Shown: piece after piece, positions 1-8,591 of the stretch
How positions within the stretch are numbered: position 1 is the stretch's first letter
Layout: every line of letters starts with the position of its first letter
NCBI GenBank assembly: GCA_958427895.1
Contig: CAUADW010000037.1
Coordinates: 1 to 15,184, forward strand
Direction: 5' to 3'
Origin: an uncultured Collinsella sp.
GTDB taxonomy: Bacteria > Actinomycetota > Coriobacteriia > Coriobacteriales > Coriobacteriaceae
DNA: 15,184 nt
Made by a program: the position numbers and the translations under genes
The notes under the pieces: generated by a model
Databases searched by the model: none
Told to the model about the DNA's origin: nothing
What the model saw: only the letters and a program-made list of their open reading frames with translations

Positions 1-894
1 GGGGGCCGTGGTCTCCTCGCGCATGACGTCGAGCACGCGGCGCATGGCGGCGACGGCGTGGGCCTCGCCGGTCAGACGCGCCTCGCGAACGGCCATGACG
101 GCGCCGATGCTGAGCCCCAGTTCCTCACACGCATCGAGCAGCTGCTCGCCGTCGTCGAAGATTTCCTTGGCCGAGACGCCGGGGGAGAGCGACGAGGCAG
201 AACCGGGGAGCTCGATAAAGGTCGCGTAATCGACATTGTCGAGTTTGCGCAGCATGGGGACGACGGTGTCGTCGGGCGCGCCGTCGGTCTCAAAGACGGA
301 GTAGGCCTGGCCGCCTACTTCGGTGCGGTAGGTGCGGCAGAAGGCGATGTTCACGTGTGCGTAAGCGAGCAGGTTGGTGAGCGCGGCGAGTACACCGGGG
401 ACGTCCTTGTGTGCCACGAAGAGCGTGGAATACATACCCGAGATGTCGACGCCGACGCCGTTAATGCGGCTGATGCGCATCTTGCCGCCGCCCAGGCTCT
501 CGCCGCGGACCTGTGCCGTGGCGCCCGTGTCGTCGACCATTTCGATGTCGACGGTGTTGGGGTGGATGGAGGCGTCGTCGCCCTTGATGTTAAAGTGATA
601 TTCGAGGCCCTGCTCGCTTGCGAGGTCGAAGGCCTGCTTGATGTTCTCGTCATCGGTGTCGAGGCCCAGGATGCCCGCGACGAGCGCACGATCGGTGCCG
701 TGGCCGCGGTAGGTGTGGGCGAAGGAGTTCCACAGGCCAAAGGTGACTTTGGTGATGCGGCCTTCCAGCAGGCTGGCGGCCACCTGGGCGCAGCGCAGGG
801 CGCCGGCGGTGTGCGATGAACTGGGGCCGACCATGACGGGGCCCAAGATCTCGAATGCCGAGGTCGTAGCTAGTGTTTGCGGCTTGCCTGCCAT
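1..894 (-). CDS. sdaA: L-serine dehydratase, single-chain (beta + ACT + start of alpha), 3' part cut by window edge
   Basis: Only the first 298 codons are inside the window; the gene continues past the left edge. It should deaminate L-serine to pyruvate and ammonia in the cytoplasm using a 4Fe-4S cluster. The beta-type domain is at residues 1 to about 150, with GPSSSHTAG at 23-31. A segment at about 153-225 (SGMYSTLFVAHKDVPGVLAA and onward) reads as an ACT domain. From about 242 (SAKEIFDDGEQLLDACEELG) the sequence matches the start of the separate alpha chain of two-chain enzymes, so beta and alpha are fused here. The Fe-S cysteines would lie in the missing part. The start at 894 is chosen because AAAGGAG sits 6 nt before it; an in-frame ATG at 918 has no such site. 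The 5' flank carries a long hairpin (920-1039). I see no convincing sigma-70 promoter between it and the metK terminator. Confidence 0.9.
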   Translation of the reverse strand, partial: MAGKPQTLATTSAFEILGPVMVGPSSSHTAGALRCAQVAASLLEGRITKVTFGLWNSFAHTYRGHGTDRALVAGILGLDTDDENIKQAFDLASEQGLEYHFNIKGDDASIHPNTVDIEMVDDTGATAQVRGESLGGGKMRISRINGVGVDISGMYSTLFVAHKDVPGVLAALTNLLAYAHVNIAFCRTYRTEVGGQAYSVFETDGAPDDTVVPMLRKLDNVDYATFIELPGSASSLSPGVSAKEIFDDGEQLLDACEELGLSIGAVMAVREARLTGEAHAVAAMRRVLDVMREETTAP

Positions 895-919
895 GACTGC
901 TCCTTTGTTTTGTCCCATC

Positions 920-1039
920 GTCCCGAGGGCGGGGCATAAGGTCGCCTGCTCGGACAGTCCTGCTCGCACGGAGAGCACATTAGGTGCTCTCCGGCTCGTG
1001 CGGAACTCGCGATCGACCTTATGCCCCGCCCCTCGGGAC
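920..1039. repeat. 120-nt imperfect inverted repeat upstream of serine dehydratase
   Basis: The outer arms are 920-944 and 1014-1039. They are complementary over 25 bp apart from one extra G in a G run (GAGGGCGGGG against GAGGGGCGGGG). Nested inside is a second stem, GGAGAGCAC (970-978) with GTGCTCTCC (984-992), loop ATTAG. It is extended by CGCAC (965-969) with GTGCG (998-1002) across a 5-nt bulge. It ends 25 nt before the serine dehydratase ATG, so it would lie in the mRNA leader if transcription starts upstream of it. It could be an RNA leader structure or an interspersed palindromic repeat. There is no U-run next to it, so it is not a standard terminator. Confidence 0.8.
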
Positions 1040-1131
1040 TAAGGATACATGGTTGGAGTTGTCAGATGGCGAAATTCATTAGCTGGAGATACGCCTTGCT
1101 CTGCATGACGAAACATCTTCACCAACGGTTA

Positions 1132-1166
1132 AATAAAAAAGAAGTACCGGTTGGAGCCGGTACTTC
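1132..1166 (-). terminator. rho-independent terminator of metK
   Basis: A perfect 10-bp stem GAAGTACCGG / CCGGTACTTC (1141-1150 and 1157-1166) with a 6-nt loop. On the minus strand it is followed by a T-rich run (1140 down to 1132). It lies about 40 nt after the metK stop codon. The plus strand also has TTTT right after the stem, so it may work in both directions. Confidence 0.9.
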
Positions 1167-1207
1167 TTTTGGTGCGTTGTTTCTTGGCTGTAGCTTTTGC
1201 CGTTAGC

Positions 1208-2488
<1,281 letters not shown>

Positions 2489-2510
2489 GATTGTCCTTTC
2501 AAAAACGTGT

Positions 2511-2537
2511 CCCGGCGACCGTTACCATTCCGCCGGG
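2511..2537 (-). promoter_or_regulatory. GC-rich hairpin in the metK leader
   Basis: CCCGGCG (2511-2517) pairs with CGCCGGG (2531-2537) around a 13-nt loop. The hairpin ends about 10 nt upstream of the metK Shine-Dalgarno GAAAGGAC (2493-2500). It lies in the untranslated leader of a SAM synthase gene, a common site for SAM riboswitches. I cannot match it to the SAM-II, SMK/SAM-III or SAM-VI cores as I remember them, so it is listed only as a leader hairpin. Confidence 0.5.
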
Positions 2538-2555
2538 CTCTCTATGCAAGGGCAC

Positions 2556-2561
2556 ATCATA
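2556..2561 (-). promoter_or_regulatory. possible -10 box for metK (TATGAT)
   Basis: On the minus strand TATGAT lies 68 nt before the metK start, which would give a leader of about 60 nt. The hexamer 17 nt further upstream (GTGTGA) matches the -35 consensus at only 3 of 6 positions. The call therefore rests on the -10 alone. Confidence 0.35.
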
Positions 2562-2597
2562 GCGCGTAAATCAAACATTCACACCCTTTCCGCACCT

Positions 2598-2687
2598 ACT
2601 CATTGGGGACAGACTTAAATGACCAGCCTTACCTAAGTGCCGACAGGTTGCCCAATGACTGGTCATTTAAGTCTGTCCCCAATGAGT
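2598..2687. repeat. Perfect 29-bp-arm inverted repeat between metK and gltX
   Basis: The arms 2598-2626 and 2659-2687 are exact reverse complements over 29 nt and contain TTGGGGACAGACTTAAATGA. The 32-nt loop holds a minor ACCT/AGGT stem. Beyond one mismatch and a bulge the pairing continues as GCACC (2592-2596) with GGTGC (2694-2698). It sits between two divergent genes, upstream of both putative -10 boxes, so it is probably outside both transcripts and not a terminator. Arms this perfect point to a recent or conserved palindromic element. GGGGACAGACTT resembles motifs I associate with REP/RAYT-type palindromes, but that is memory and not a search result. Confidence 0.95.
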
Positions 2688-2725
2688 GGGTCGGTGCCCT
2701 TTGTGCGGAGGTTGCTTTGTTGCTT

Positions 2726-2731
2726 TATACT
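2726..2731 (+). promoter_or_regulatory. possible -10 box for gltX (TATACT)
   Basis: TATACT is a good -10 hexamer, 40 nt before the gltX start. The best upstream partner, TTGTGC at 2701-2706, leaves a long 19-nt spacer, so the promoter is weakly supported. It would place the 2598-2687 palindrome upstream of the transcript. Confidence 0.4.
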
Positions 2732-2771
2732 GATGCGGTTAGACATCCATCCTGCAATCGAGGAGATTTCC

Positions 2772-4247
2772 ATGGCATCAGACGTTCGCGTCCGCTTTGC
2801 ACCCTCACCGACGGGCAAGCTGCACATCGGCGGCGCCCGCACCGCTATCTATAACTGGGCTTTCGCCCGTGCAAACGGCGGCACGTTCATCCTGCGCATC
2901 GACGACACCGACCCCACCCGTTCCACCGACGAGAACACGCAGATCATCCTGCGCGCCATGCGTTGGCTGGGCCTGGACTGGGACGAGGGTCCCGAGGTGG
3001 GCGGCGACTTTGGCCCCTACGCACAGACCGAGCGCCTGGACCTGTACAAGCAGGCCGCCCAGAAGCTCTGGGACGAGGGCAAGGCCTATCCCTGCTTCTG
3101 CACCAAGGAGCAGCTCGACGCCGATCGAAAGGCCGCCCAGGAGCGCAAGGATCCCTTCCAGGGCTATCAGCGCCGCTGCCGCGATCTTGATCCCGAGGAG
3201 GCACGCCGCCGCATCGAGGCCGGCGAGCCCTACGTCCTGCGCATCAAGGTGCCCGAGGACCGCGGTGACGTCGTCATCCACGACGCCGTCCACGGCGAGG
3301 TGACCTTCGACGCCAAGGAGCTCGACGACTTCGTCATCTTCCGCTCCGACGGCACGCCCACGTATAACTTCGCGACCGTCGTCGACGACGCCATGATGAA
3401 GATCACCCACGTCATCCGCGGCGACGACCATCTGTCCAACACCCCGCGCCAGGTCATGGTCTACGAGGCCCTCGGCGCGCCCGTGCCCACGTTCGCCCAC
3501 ATCTCCATGATCTTGGGTGCCGACGGCAAAAAGCTCTCCAAGCGCCACGGCGCCACCTCGGTGGAGGAGTACCGCGACGCCGGCTACCTGTCCGACGCCT
3601 TCGTCAACTATCTGGCGCTGCTCGGTTGGTCGCTCGACGGCGAGACCACGATCATCCCGCGCGATGTTCTGGCCAGCAAGTTCTCGCTCGACCGCATCTC
3701 CAAGAACCCGGCGACCTTCGACCCCAAGAAGCTTGACTGGGTCAATGCCGAGTACATCAACGGCATGTCCGATGCTCAGTTTGCCGACGAGATCATGGTC
3801 CCCGAGCTGCACGAGGCGGGTCTCATCGAGGGTAATGTCAAGTACGGCGAGGATTGGATCGATGCGCTTGCCGCCATCGTCAAGCCGCGCACCAAGATGC
3901 CGGCCGACGCCGTGACCGTCGCCGCCCCCATCTTTGCTACGGCCGAGACGCTCGAGTATGACGAGAAGTCTGTCAACAAGGGCCTGGCCAAGGAAGGCAT
4001 GGGCGCCATTCTGGATGCCGCCAAGGCCGCGCTCGAGGGCGTGGACGAGTGGACGGCTGCAAACATCGACGCCGCGCTTGAGCCGCTGCCCGAGCAGATG
4101 GACCTCAAGAAGCGCGTGGTGTTCCAGGCCGTGCGCGTCGCCGTCTGCGGCAACATGGTGAGCCCCCCGCTGGGCGAGACCATGGCGCTCGTCGGCCGCG
4201 ACGACTGCCTGGCGCGCATCGACCGCGCCCGCACGATGGCGCTGTAG
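2772..4247 (+). CDS. gltX: Glutamyl-tRNA synthetase
   Basis: A 491-residue class I aminoacyl-tRNA synthetase that charges tRNA-Glu in the cytoplasm. The N-terminal FAPSPTGKLHIGGART (9-24) carries the HIGH-type motif as HIGG (18-21), and KLSKRHG (254-260) is the KMSKS-type loop. Cys108-x-Cys110, Tyr132 and Cys136 reproduce the zinc-site pattern described for E. coli GluRS. The remaining C-terminal half is the helical anticodon-binding region. The start at 2772 is chosen because AGGAG (2761-2765) precedes it by 6 nt. A longer in-frame reading from 2637 would begin inside the upstream palindrome and has no ribosome binding site. Codons end mostly in C or G. It is followed by its own terminator. 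From sequence alone I cannot say whether it also mischarges tRNA-Gln. Confidence 0.98.
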   Translation: MASDVRVRFAPSPTGKLHIGGARTAIYNWAFARANGGTFILRIDDTDPTRSTDENTQIILRAMRWLGLDWDEGPEVGGDFGPYAQTERLDLYKQAAQKLWDEGKAYPCFCTKEQLDADRKAAQERKDPFQGYQRRCRDLDPEEARRRIEAGEPYVLRIKVPEDRGDVVIHDAVHGEVTFDAKELDDFVIFRSDGTPTYNFATVVDDAMMKITHVIRGDDHLSNTPRQVMVYEALGAPVPTFAHISMILGADGKKLSKRHGATSVEEYRDAGYLSDAFVNYLALLGWSLDGETTIIPRDVLASKFSLDRISKNPATFDPKKLDWVNAEYINGMSDAQFADEIMVPELHEAGLIEGNVKYGEDWIDALAAIVKPRTKMPADAVTVAAPIFATAETLEYDEKSVNKGLAKEGMGAILDAAKAALEGVDEWTAANIDAALEPLPEQMDLKKRVVFQAVRVAVCGNMVSPPLGETMALVGRDDCLARIDRARTMAL

Positions 4248-4270
4248 CAGCTGCGTAAACGCTTGTGTCC

Positions 4271-4302
4271 GAGCCCCGTTCACCCGAGCGGGGCTCTTGT
4301 TT
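4271..4302 (+). terminator. rho-independent terminator after gltX
   Basis: The stem GAGCCCCG / CGGGGCTC (4271-4278 and 4289-4296) has a 10-nt loop and is followed by TTGTTT. It lies 23 nt after the gltX stop. Only 24 nt separate it from the priA Shine-Dalgarno, so some readthrough may feed priA. Confidence 0.85.
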
Positions 4303-4335
4303 CTAAAGACGAATGGGATAGGAGGTGCTGGGGCC

Positions 4336-6789
4336 ATGGCCGAGCAACTTTCGCTGTTTGGTTCGCCGGAACCTAAGGAAGCTCCGAAGTCCGCGGCCCC
4401 TGCTGCCGCCCCGGCGCAGCCTGAGCCCGCACCCGAGCCCGTCGTCGCCTATGCGAACGTAGTCCTCGACATCCCGACCCGAGCGCTCTCCGAGCCGTTT
4501 GCCTATGGCATTCCGCAGTCACTCGCCAACGATGCCCAGATCGGCTCCACCGTCCTAGTCCATTTTGGCAACCGTGCGGCCGCGGGCTGCATCGTCGACA
4601 TCGCGCCCGAGCTGGCCGACCTGCAAGGCAACGACGCTCTCAATCCCGCGCGCATTAAGCCTATCGAGGTTATCCTCAGCAAGCCGCTCTTTACCGCCGA
4701 GGCCGCCCGTATTGCGCGCTGGATGAGCCGCGAGTACGTCGCAACGCTTTCCGAGTGCCTGCGCCTGTTCTTGCCCCCGGGTGGAAGCCCGCGCGTGGTC
4801 AAGGGCGATGACGGCGTGTGGACCGTTGAGCGCCCCGCCGTCAAACCCATCCAAAACCGCTGGGTCATGCTCACGCCCGAGGGTTTCGACTACACGCCGT
4901 CCAAGACCGCTGTCCGTCAGCGTCAGCTCATCGAGGCGCTCCAATGCGGCCCGGTCACGACGCGCGACCTCAACCTGCTCTACAACAGCATGTCGGCGAC
5001 CATTAAGGCGCTCGAAAAACGCGGCGTCGTGGTGGTGGAGGAGCGCCGCGCCTGGCGTGGTTGCAGCGAGCAGACCACGTTGTCCTCGGCGAGCGGCAAG
5101 GCCCCGGTGGCACTTACCAACGGTCAGCAGCAGGCCCTCGCGCAGATTGAGCGTGCTCGCTTGGATGCCCATGGCGATGTGGTGCTGGTCGATGGCGTTA
5201 CCGGTTCCGGTAAAACCGAGGTCTACCTCTCGGCGATTGAGCGCGTGCTTGCAGCCGGCCGTTCGGCCTGCGTGCTTGTGCCCGAGATCTCGCTGACGGC
5301 CCAGACCGTCGGCCGCTTCCGCTCGCGCTTTGGCGAGACGGTCGCTGTGTTCCATTCGCGTCTTTCTGCTGGCGAGCGCCTGGACCAGTGGGACATGGTC
5401 GCCAGCGGTGCCGCGCGCGTGGTCGTGGGCGCTCGCTCGGCGCTCTTTTGCCCGCTCAGCGACTTGGGTCTCATCATCATCGACGAGGAGCACGAGACCA
5501 GCTACAAGCAGGGTTCCAGCCCGCGATACCATGCGCGCGAGGTTGCTGCCGAGATGGCGCGCCGCTATCGGTGCCCGCTCGTACTGGGCTCTGCCACGCC
5601 TTCTGCCGAGGCCCTCGACCGCTGCCGCCGCGGCACGTACAACGGAGCCACCTGGACGCGCGTCGAGATGCCCGAGCGCCCGGGACACGCCGTGTTGCCC
5701 ACAGTCCGCATTGCCGACCTGCGCCGCGAGTTCGCACACGGCAGTCGCTCCATGTTCTCTAAACCGCTGATGGAAGGCCTCGAGCGCGTAGTCGAGCGTC
5801 GCGAAAAGGCCGTGTTGCTGCACAACCGTCGCGGCTTTGCGCCGTTCCTTATGTGCCGCGAATGCGGCTGCGTGCCCACCTGCAACCACTGCTCCACCGC
5901 GCTCACGTACCACGAGCGCACGCACACGCTGCAGTGCCACACCTGCGGATCGTCCTGGCGTGTGCAGCCCTATCCGGCACCCACGAGTCGCTGTCCCAAG
6001 TGCGGCAGCCGCTACCTGGCAAAAATGGGTCTGGGTACGCAGCAGATCGAGGACGCCCTGCACCAGATGCTGCCCGACGACGTCGCCATCATTCGCATGG
6101 ACGCCGATTCCACGCGCGGCAAGGACGCGCACAAAAAGCTGCTCGAGCAGTTCGATGCCGCCGATTGCGCGGTGCTGCTGGGCACCCAGATGATCGCCAA
6201 GGGCCTCGACTTTCCCGAGGTCACGCTCGTGGGCGTGGTCAATGCCGACTTTGCGCTCAAGCTTCCCGATTTTAGAGCAGGGGAGCGCGCCTACGATCTG
6301 CTGGAGCAGGTTGCGGGTCGCGCCGGTCGCGGCGATCGCCCCGGCGAGGTTATCATCCAGACCTATCTGCCTGAGGACCCGGTCATTCGCGCCGTCGCCG
6401 AGCACGACCGTTCGATCTTTACCGACTACGACCTGGACCAGCGCCGCGACGCCCTGTATCCGCCCTTCGTGCGCCTGGCCAACATCTTGGTATGGTCGAC
6501 GAACGCGGATGACGCGCGGGACTACATCGGTCGCATCGCGAAGCTCCTCAAGCGTCGCTGGCATGCCGCCGCGCCCGACTTTTTGCGGGCGGGGAGTGCC
6601 GTGCCCCAGGTGCTTGGTCCGGCTTCGTGTGTAATCGAGAGAGCCAAGGACCGTTACCGCTTCCATCTGCTTGTTAAGTCGCCGGTAGGGTACCATGTCT
6701 CTGATGATATCGACGCCTGCCTCAAAGAGGTGGGCTCCGTGCGCGGCGTGAGCGTGAGCGTTGACGTTGACGCCTATGATTTGATGTAA
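4336..6789 (+). CDS. priA: Primosomal replication restart helicase PriA
   Basis: An 817-residue superfamily 2 DNA helicase that recognises stalled forks and D-loops and reloads the replisome. The DNA-binding N-terminal region spans about 37-150. Walker A is GVTGSGKT (287-294), the DEEH box is at 383-386, GSATPS at 418-423, GTQMIAKGLDFP at 616-627 and QVAGRAGRG at 658-666. A zinc region between the helicase lobes has cysteine pairs at 507/510, 516/519, 534/537 and 553/556, all eight present. Residues 11-36 are an Ala/Pro-rich extension that looks disordered. The start at 4336 follows GGAGGT (4321-4326) by 9 nt; an in-frame ATG at 4297 lies directly on the gltX terminator and is rejected. It is followed 12 nt after its stop by the def reading frame. 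Confidence 0.97.
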   Translation: MAEQLSLFGSPEPKEAPKSAAPAAAPAQPEPAPEPVVAYANVVLDIPTRALSEPFAYGIPQSLANDAQIGSTVLVHFGNRAAAGCIVDIAPELADLQGNDALNPARIKPIEVILSKPLFTAEAARIARWMSREYVATLSECLRLFLPPGGSPRVVKGDDGVWTVERPAVKPIQNRWVMLTPEGFDYTPSKTAVRQRQLIEALQCGPVTTRDLNLLYNSMSATIKALEKRGVVVVEERRAWRGCSEQTTLSSASGKAPVALTNGQQQALAQIERARLDAHGDVVLVDGVTGSGKTEVYLSAIERVLAAGRSACVLVPEISLTAQTVGRFRSRFGETVAVFHSRLSAGERLDQWDMVASGAARVVVGARSALFCPLSDLGLIIIDEEHETSYKQGSSPRYHAREVAAEMARRYRCPLVLGSATPSAEALDRCRRGTYNGATWTRVEMPERPGHAVLPTVRIADLRREFAHGSRSMFSKPLMEGLERVVERREKAVLLHNRRGFAPFLMCRECGCVPTCNHCSTALTYHERTHTLQCHTCGSSWRVQPYPAPTSRCPKCGSRYLAKMGLGTQQIEDALHQMLPDDVAIIRMDADSTRGKDAHKKLLEQFDAADCAVLLGTQMIAKGLDFPEVTLVGVVNADFALKLPDFRAGERAYDLLEQVAGRAGRGDRPGEVIIQTYLPEDPVIRAVAEHDRSIFTDYDLDQRRDALYPPFVRLANILVWSTNADDARDYIGRIAKLLKRRWHAAAPDFLRAGSAVPQVLGPASCVIERAKDRYRFHLLVKSPVGYHVSDDIDACLKEVGSVRGVSVSVDVDAYDLM

Positions 6790-6807
6790 CAACCCGAAAG
6801 GATGGCC

Positions 6808-7344
6808 ATGGAAGCCAACGGAATCGTACTGTCGCCCGACCCTCGTCTGCGCCAGGAGTGCGCCGTCATCGAGGAAATCACCCCGGCGATCGAGGCGCTT
6901 GCCGAGAAGATGAAGAAGATGATGTTCGACAATGGCGGTTGCGGCCTGGCTGCCCCGCAGATCGGCGAGCTCATTCAGCTTGTCACCATCGACTGCGATT
7001 ACAGCGACAAGAACGACTATGACCCGTACGTGCTCATCAACCCTGTCATTGTTGAGCAGAGCGACCATCTGGTGCCGTTTAGCGAAGGCTGCCTTTCCAT
7101 CCCTGGCATTAGCTGCGAGATCGAGCGTCCCGATCACGTTGTCGTCGAGGCGTATGACCTGGATGCCAACCTGATTCGCTATGAGGCCACGGGCGATCTG
7201 TTCTGCGTGTGCCTGCAGCACGAGATCGATCACCTGCACGGCAATACCATGTTCGAGCGCCTTAAGCCGATGCAGAGGATTAAGGCCGTCAAGGAGTACC
7301 AGGACGCCCTGGCCCGCGGCGCTCGACCGGGCGAGACGGAGTAG
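6808..7344 (+). CDS. def: Peptide deformylase
   Basis: A 178-residue metal-dependent hydrolase that removes the N-formyl group from nascent proteins. All three family motifs are present: GCGLAAPQIG (44-53), EGCLS (93-97, metal ligand Cys95) and HEIDH (138-142, two metal-ligand histidines and the catalytic glutamate). Two in-frame ATGs exist, at 6802 and 6808. The Shine-Dalgarno GAAAGGA overlaps the first, so 6808, at 5 nt spacing, is preferred. It sits directly behind priA in one operon. It is separated from fmt, its functional partner, by a long hairpin and a terminator. Confidence 0.97.
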   Translation: MEANGIVLSPDPRLRQECAVIEEITPAIEALAEKMKKMMFDNGGCGLAAPQIGELIQLVTIDCDYSDKNDYDPYVLINPVIVEQSDHLVPFSEGCLSIPGISCEIERPDHVVVEAYDLDANLIRYEATGDLFCVCLQHEIDHLHGNTMFERLKPMQRIKAVKEYQDALARGARPGETE

Positions 7345-7352
7345 GTTTGTCC

Positions 7353-7454
7353 GTCCCCGGTGCTGAGCGCCCACATATCATCCCGTGCTCAAACATTCTC
7401 GCTGCGCTGCGAAACTGCGCGCGGGACGATATGTGGGCGCTCAGCACCGGGGAC
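7353..7454. repeat. 36-bp-arm inverted repeat after def
   Basis: The arms 7353-7388 and 7419-7454 are complementary over 36 nt except for one A/C mismatch and one T/G pair. The outer part reads GTCCCCGGTGCTGAGCGCCC. The 30-nt loop contains a small TCGC/GCGA stem. It begins 9 nt after the def stop codon and is not followed by a U-run in either direction. It may act as an mRNA 3'-end stabiliser or a palindromic repeat; a true terminator lies about 75 nt further on. Confidence 0.93.
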
Positions 7455-7530
7455 TGCGTTGTTCTGGCTTGGTTCGCCCGGGAGCCGTTGGGCCAGGGAG
7501 GGGCGTCTTCGCTGATAATTGCTTTGTTGG

Positions 7531-7568
7531 AAGAGCTGCTTTTATGCGGCTCTTTCTTTGTTTTTGGG
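7531..7568 (+). terminator. rho-independent terminator of the priA-def unit
   Basis: AAGAGCTGC (7531-7539) pairs with GCGGCTCTT (7546-7554), including one U-G pair, with a 6-nt loop. A T-rich tail TCTTTGTTTTT follows. It separates priA-def from fmt-rsmB. Confidence 0.85.
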
Positions 7569-7670
7569 TATATTTGTTTCTGTTGAATTGTTATTGCGGA
7601 TGGGCTGGGTACTTGGCTTTCCGCTGTTATTTGTAGCCGTCTCGGCTTTGGTTGAGGGGAGACGTTCTTT

Positions 7671-8591
7671 ATGCGTATTGTGTTTATGGGTACGCCTGAT
7701 TTTGCTGTGCCTTCGCTGACTTCGCTTGTTGAGGCTGGCAATGAGATTGCGCTTGTTATTACTCGTCCCGACGCTGTTCGCGGGCGCGGTAAGAAGCTTG
7801 AGCCGTCTCCTGTTAAGGCTAAGGCGCTTGAGCTGGGGTTGCCGGTTGTTGAGGCCAATCGTATGACGCCGGAGGTAGTTGAGGCGCTTCAGGCTGCGCA
7901 GGCTGATATTTTCTGTGTGGCTGCCTATGGCTGCATTTTGCCTGATGAGCTGCTGCATATGGCGCCGCTTGGTATTGTGAATGTTCATGCTTCGCTGCTG
8001 CCTCGTTGGCGTGGCGCTGCTCCCATTCAGCGTGCCATTCTTGCTGGTGATGAGGTTGCTGGCGTTTCCATTATGCGCATTGGGCATGGCGTGGATACGG
8101 GCGCTTATTGCGCCCAGGCTTCGACCTCGGTTGCCGGTAAGCGTGCTGAGGCGCTGACCATGGAGCTTGGTGAGCTTGGTGGCAAGTTGCTTGCCGATAC
8201 GCTTCCCTCGCTTGCCGATGGCTCGGCTGTTTGGACTGAGCAGGATGAGTCGCTCGTTACTCATGCTGCCAAGATTTCCAAGCAGGAGATGCGTCTGGAT
8301 CCGCAGATGGCGGCGCTCGATTGCGTGCGTCATGTGCTCGCTTCGTCCGATACCGCGCCTGCCCGTTGTGTGATTGCCGGTAAGTCGGTTCGCGTGCTCG
8401 ATGCTGCGCCGGCCGATGTGTCGCTTTGTGAGGGCACTGTTGCCGTCAAGAGCAAGCGTGTTTACCTAGGCCTTTCCGATGGCGCGGTTGAACTGCTCGA
8501 GGTTAAGCCCGATGGCAAGCGTGCCATGTCTGCTTCTGCTTGGGCCGCCGGCCTGCAGGGTGCCGACCTTACGTGGGGTGTACTGTCATGA
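7671..8591 (+). CDS. fmt: Methionyl-tRNA formyltransferase
   Basis: A 306-residue enzyme that formylates Met on initiator tRNA using 10-formyl-tetrahydrofolate. The N-terminal MRIVFMGTPDFAVPSL (1-16) and NVHASLLPRWRGAAPI (104-119) are diagnostic. Catalytic residues are Asn104, His106 and Asp142 (GVDTG), equivalent to E. coli Asn106, His108 and Asp144. The C-terminal OB-like tRNA-binding domain spans about 205-300. GAGGGGAG lies 9 nt before the start. It overlaps rsmB by ATGA, so the two are translationally coupled. Codon use is odd: in the first 40 codons I count 23 ending in T and 5 in C, against 6 and 22 in gltX. Confidence 0.97.
   Translation: MRIVFMGTPDFAVPSLTSLVEAGNEIALVITRPDAVRGRGKKLEPSPVKAKALELGLPVVEANRMTPEVVEALQAAQADIFCVAAYGCILPDELLHMAPLGIVNVHASLLPRWRGAAPIQRAILAGDEVAGVSIMRIGHGVDTGAYCAQASTSVAGKRAEALTMELGELGGKLLADTLPSLADGSAVWTEQDESLVTHAAKISKQEMRLDPQMAALDCVRHVLASSDTAPARCVIAGKSVRVLDAAPADVSLCEGTVAVKSKRVYLGLSDGAVELLEVKPDGKRAMSASAWAAGLQGADLTWGVLS

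Noticed and set aside
58..819. 253-codon open frame on the plus strand
   Set aside because: It is antisense to the serine dehydratase, which is clearly homologous to a known family in the other strand.
895..1060. T-box or other known riboswitch in the serine dehydratase leader
   Set aside because: No T-box core (AGGGTGGNACCGCG-like) is visible on the minus strand. The structure is a simple nested hairpin.
2489..2562. SAM-VI or SMK (SAM-III) riboswitch before metK
   Set aside because: The setting fits, but the GGAUAAGUCC-type core I associate with these classes is missing, so no riboswitch was annotated.
2637..2771. N-terminal extension of gltX from an earlier ATG
   Set aside because: It would start within the palindrome, lacks a ribosome binding site and overlaps the predicted promoter. 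The ATG at 2772 has AGGAG at good spacing and gives the family-standard N-terminus.
2805..4337. 510-codon open frame on the minus strand
   Set aside because: It is antisense to gltX and has no domain signature or start site.
4555..7374. 939-codon open frame on the minus strand
   Set aside because: It lies antisense to priA and def, both with complete motifs. Long antisense frames are expected in GC-rich coding DNA. The translation has no recognisable domain and no ribosome binding site.
7542..8333. 263-codon open frame on the minus strand
   Set aside because: It is antisense to fmt. It stays open because of the T-rich bias of fmt, and its translation has an Asn/Arg/Thr-rich composition.
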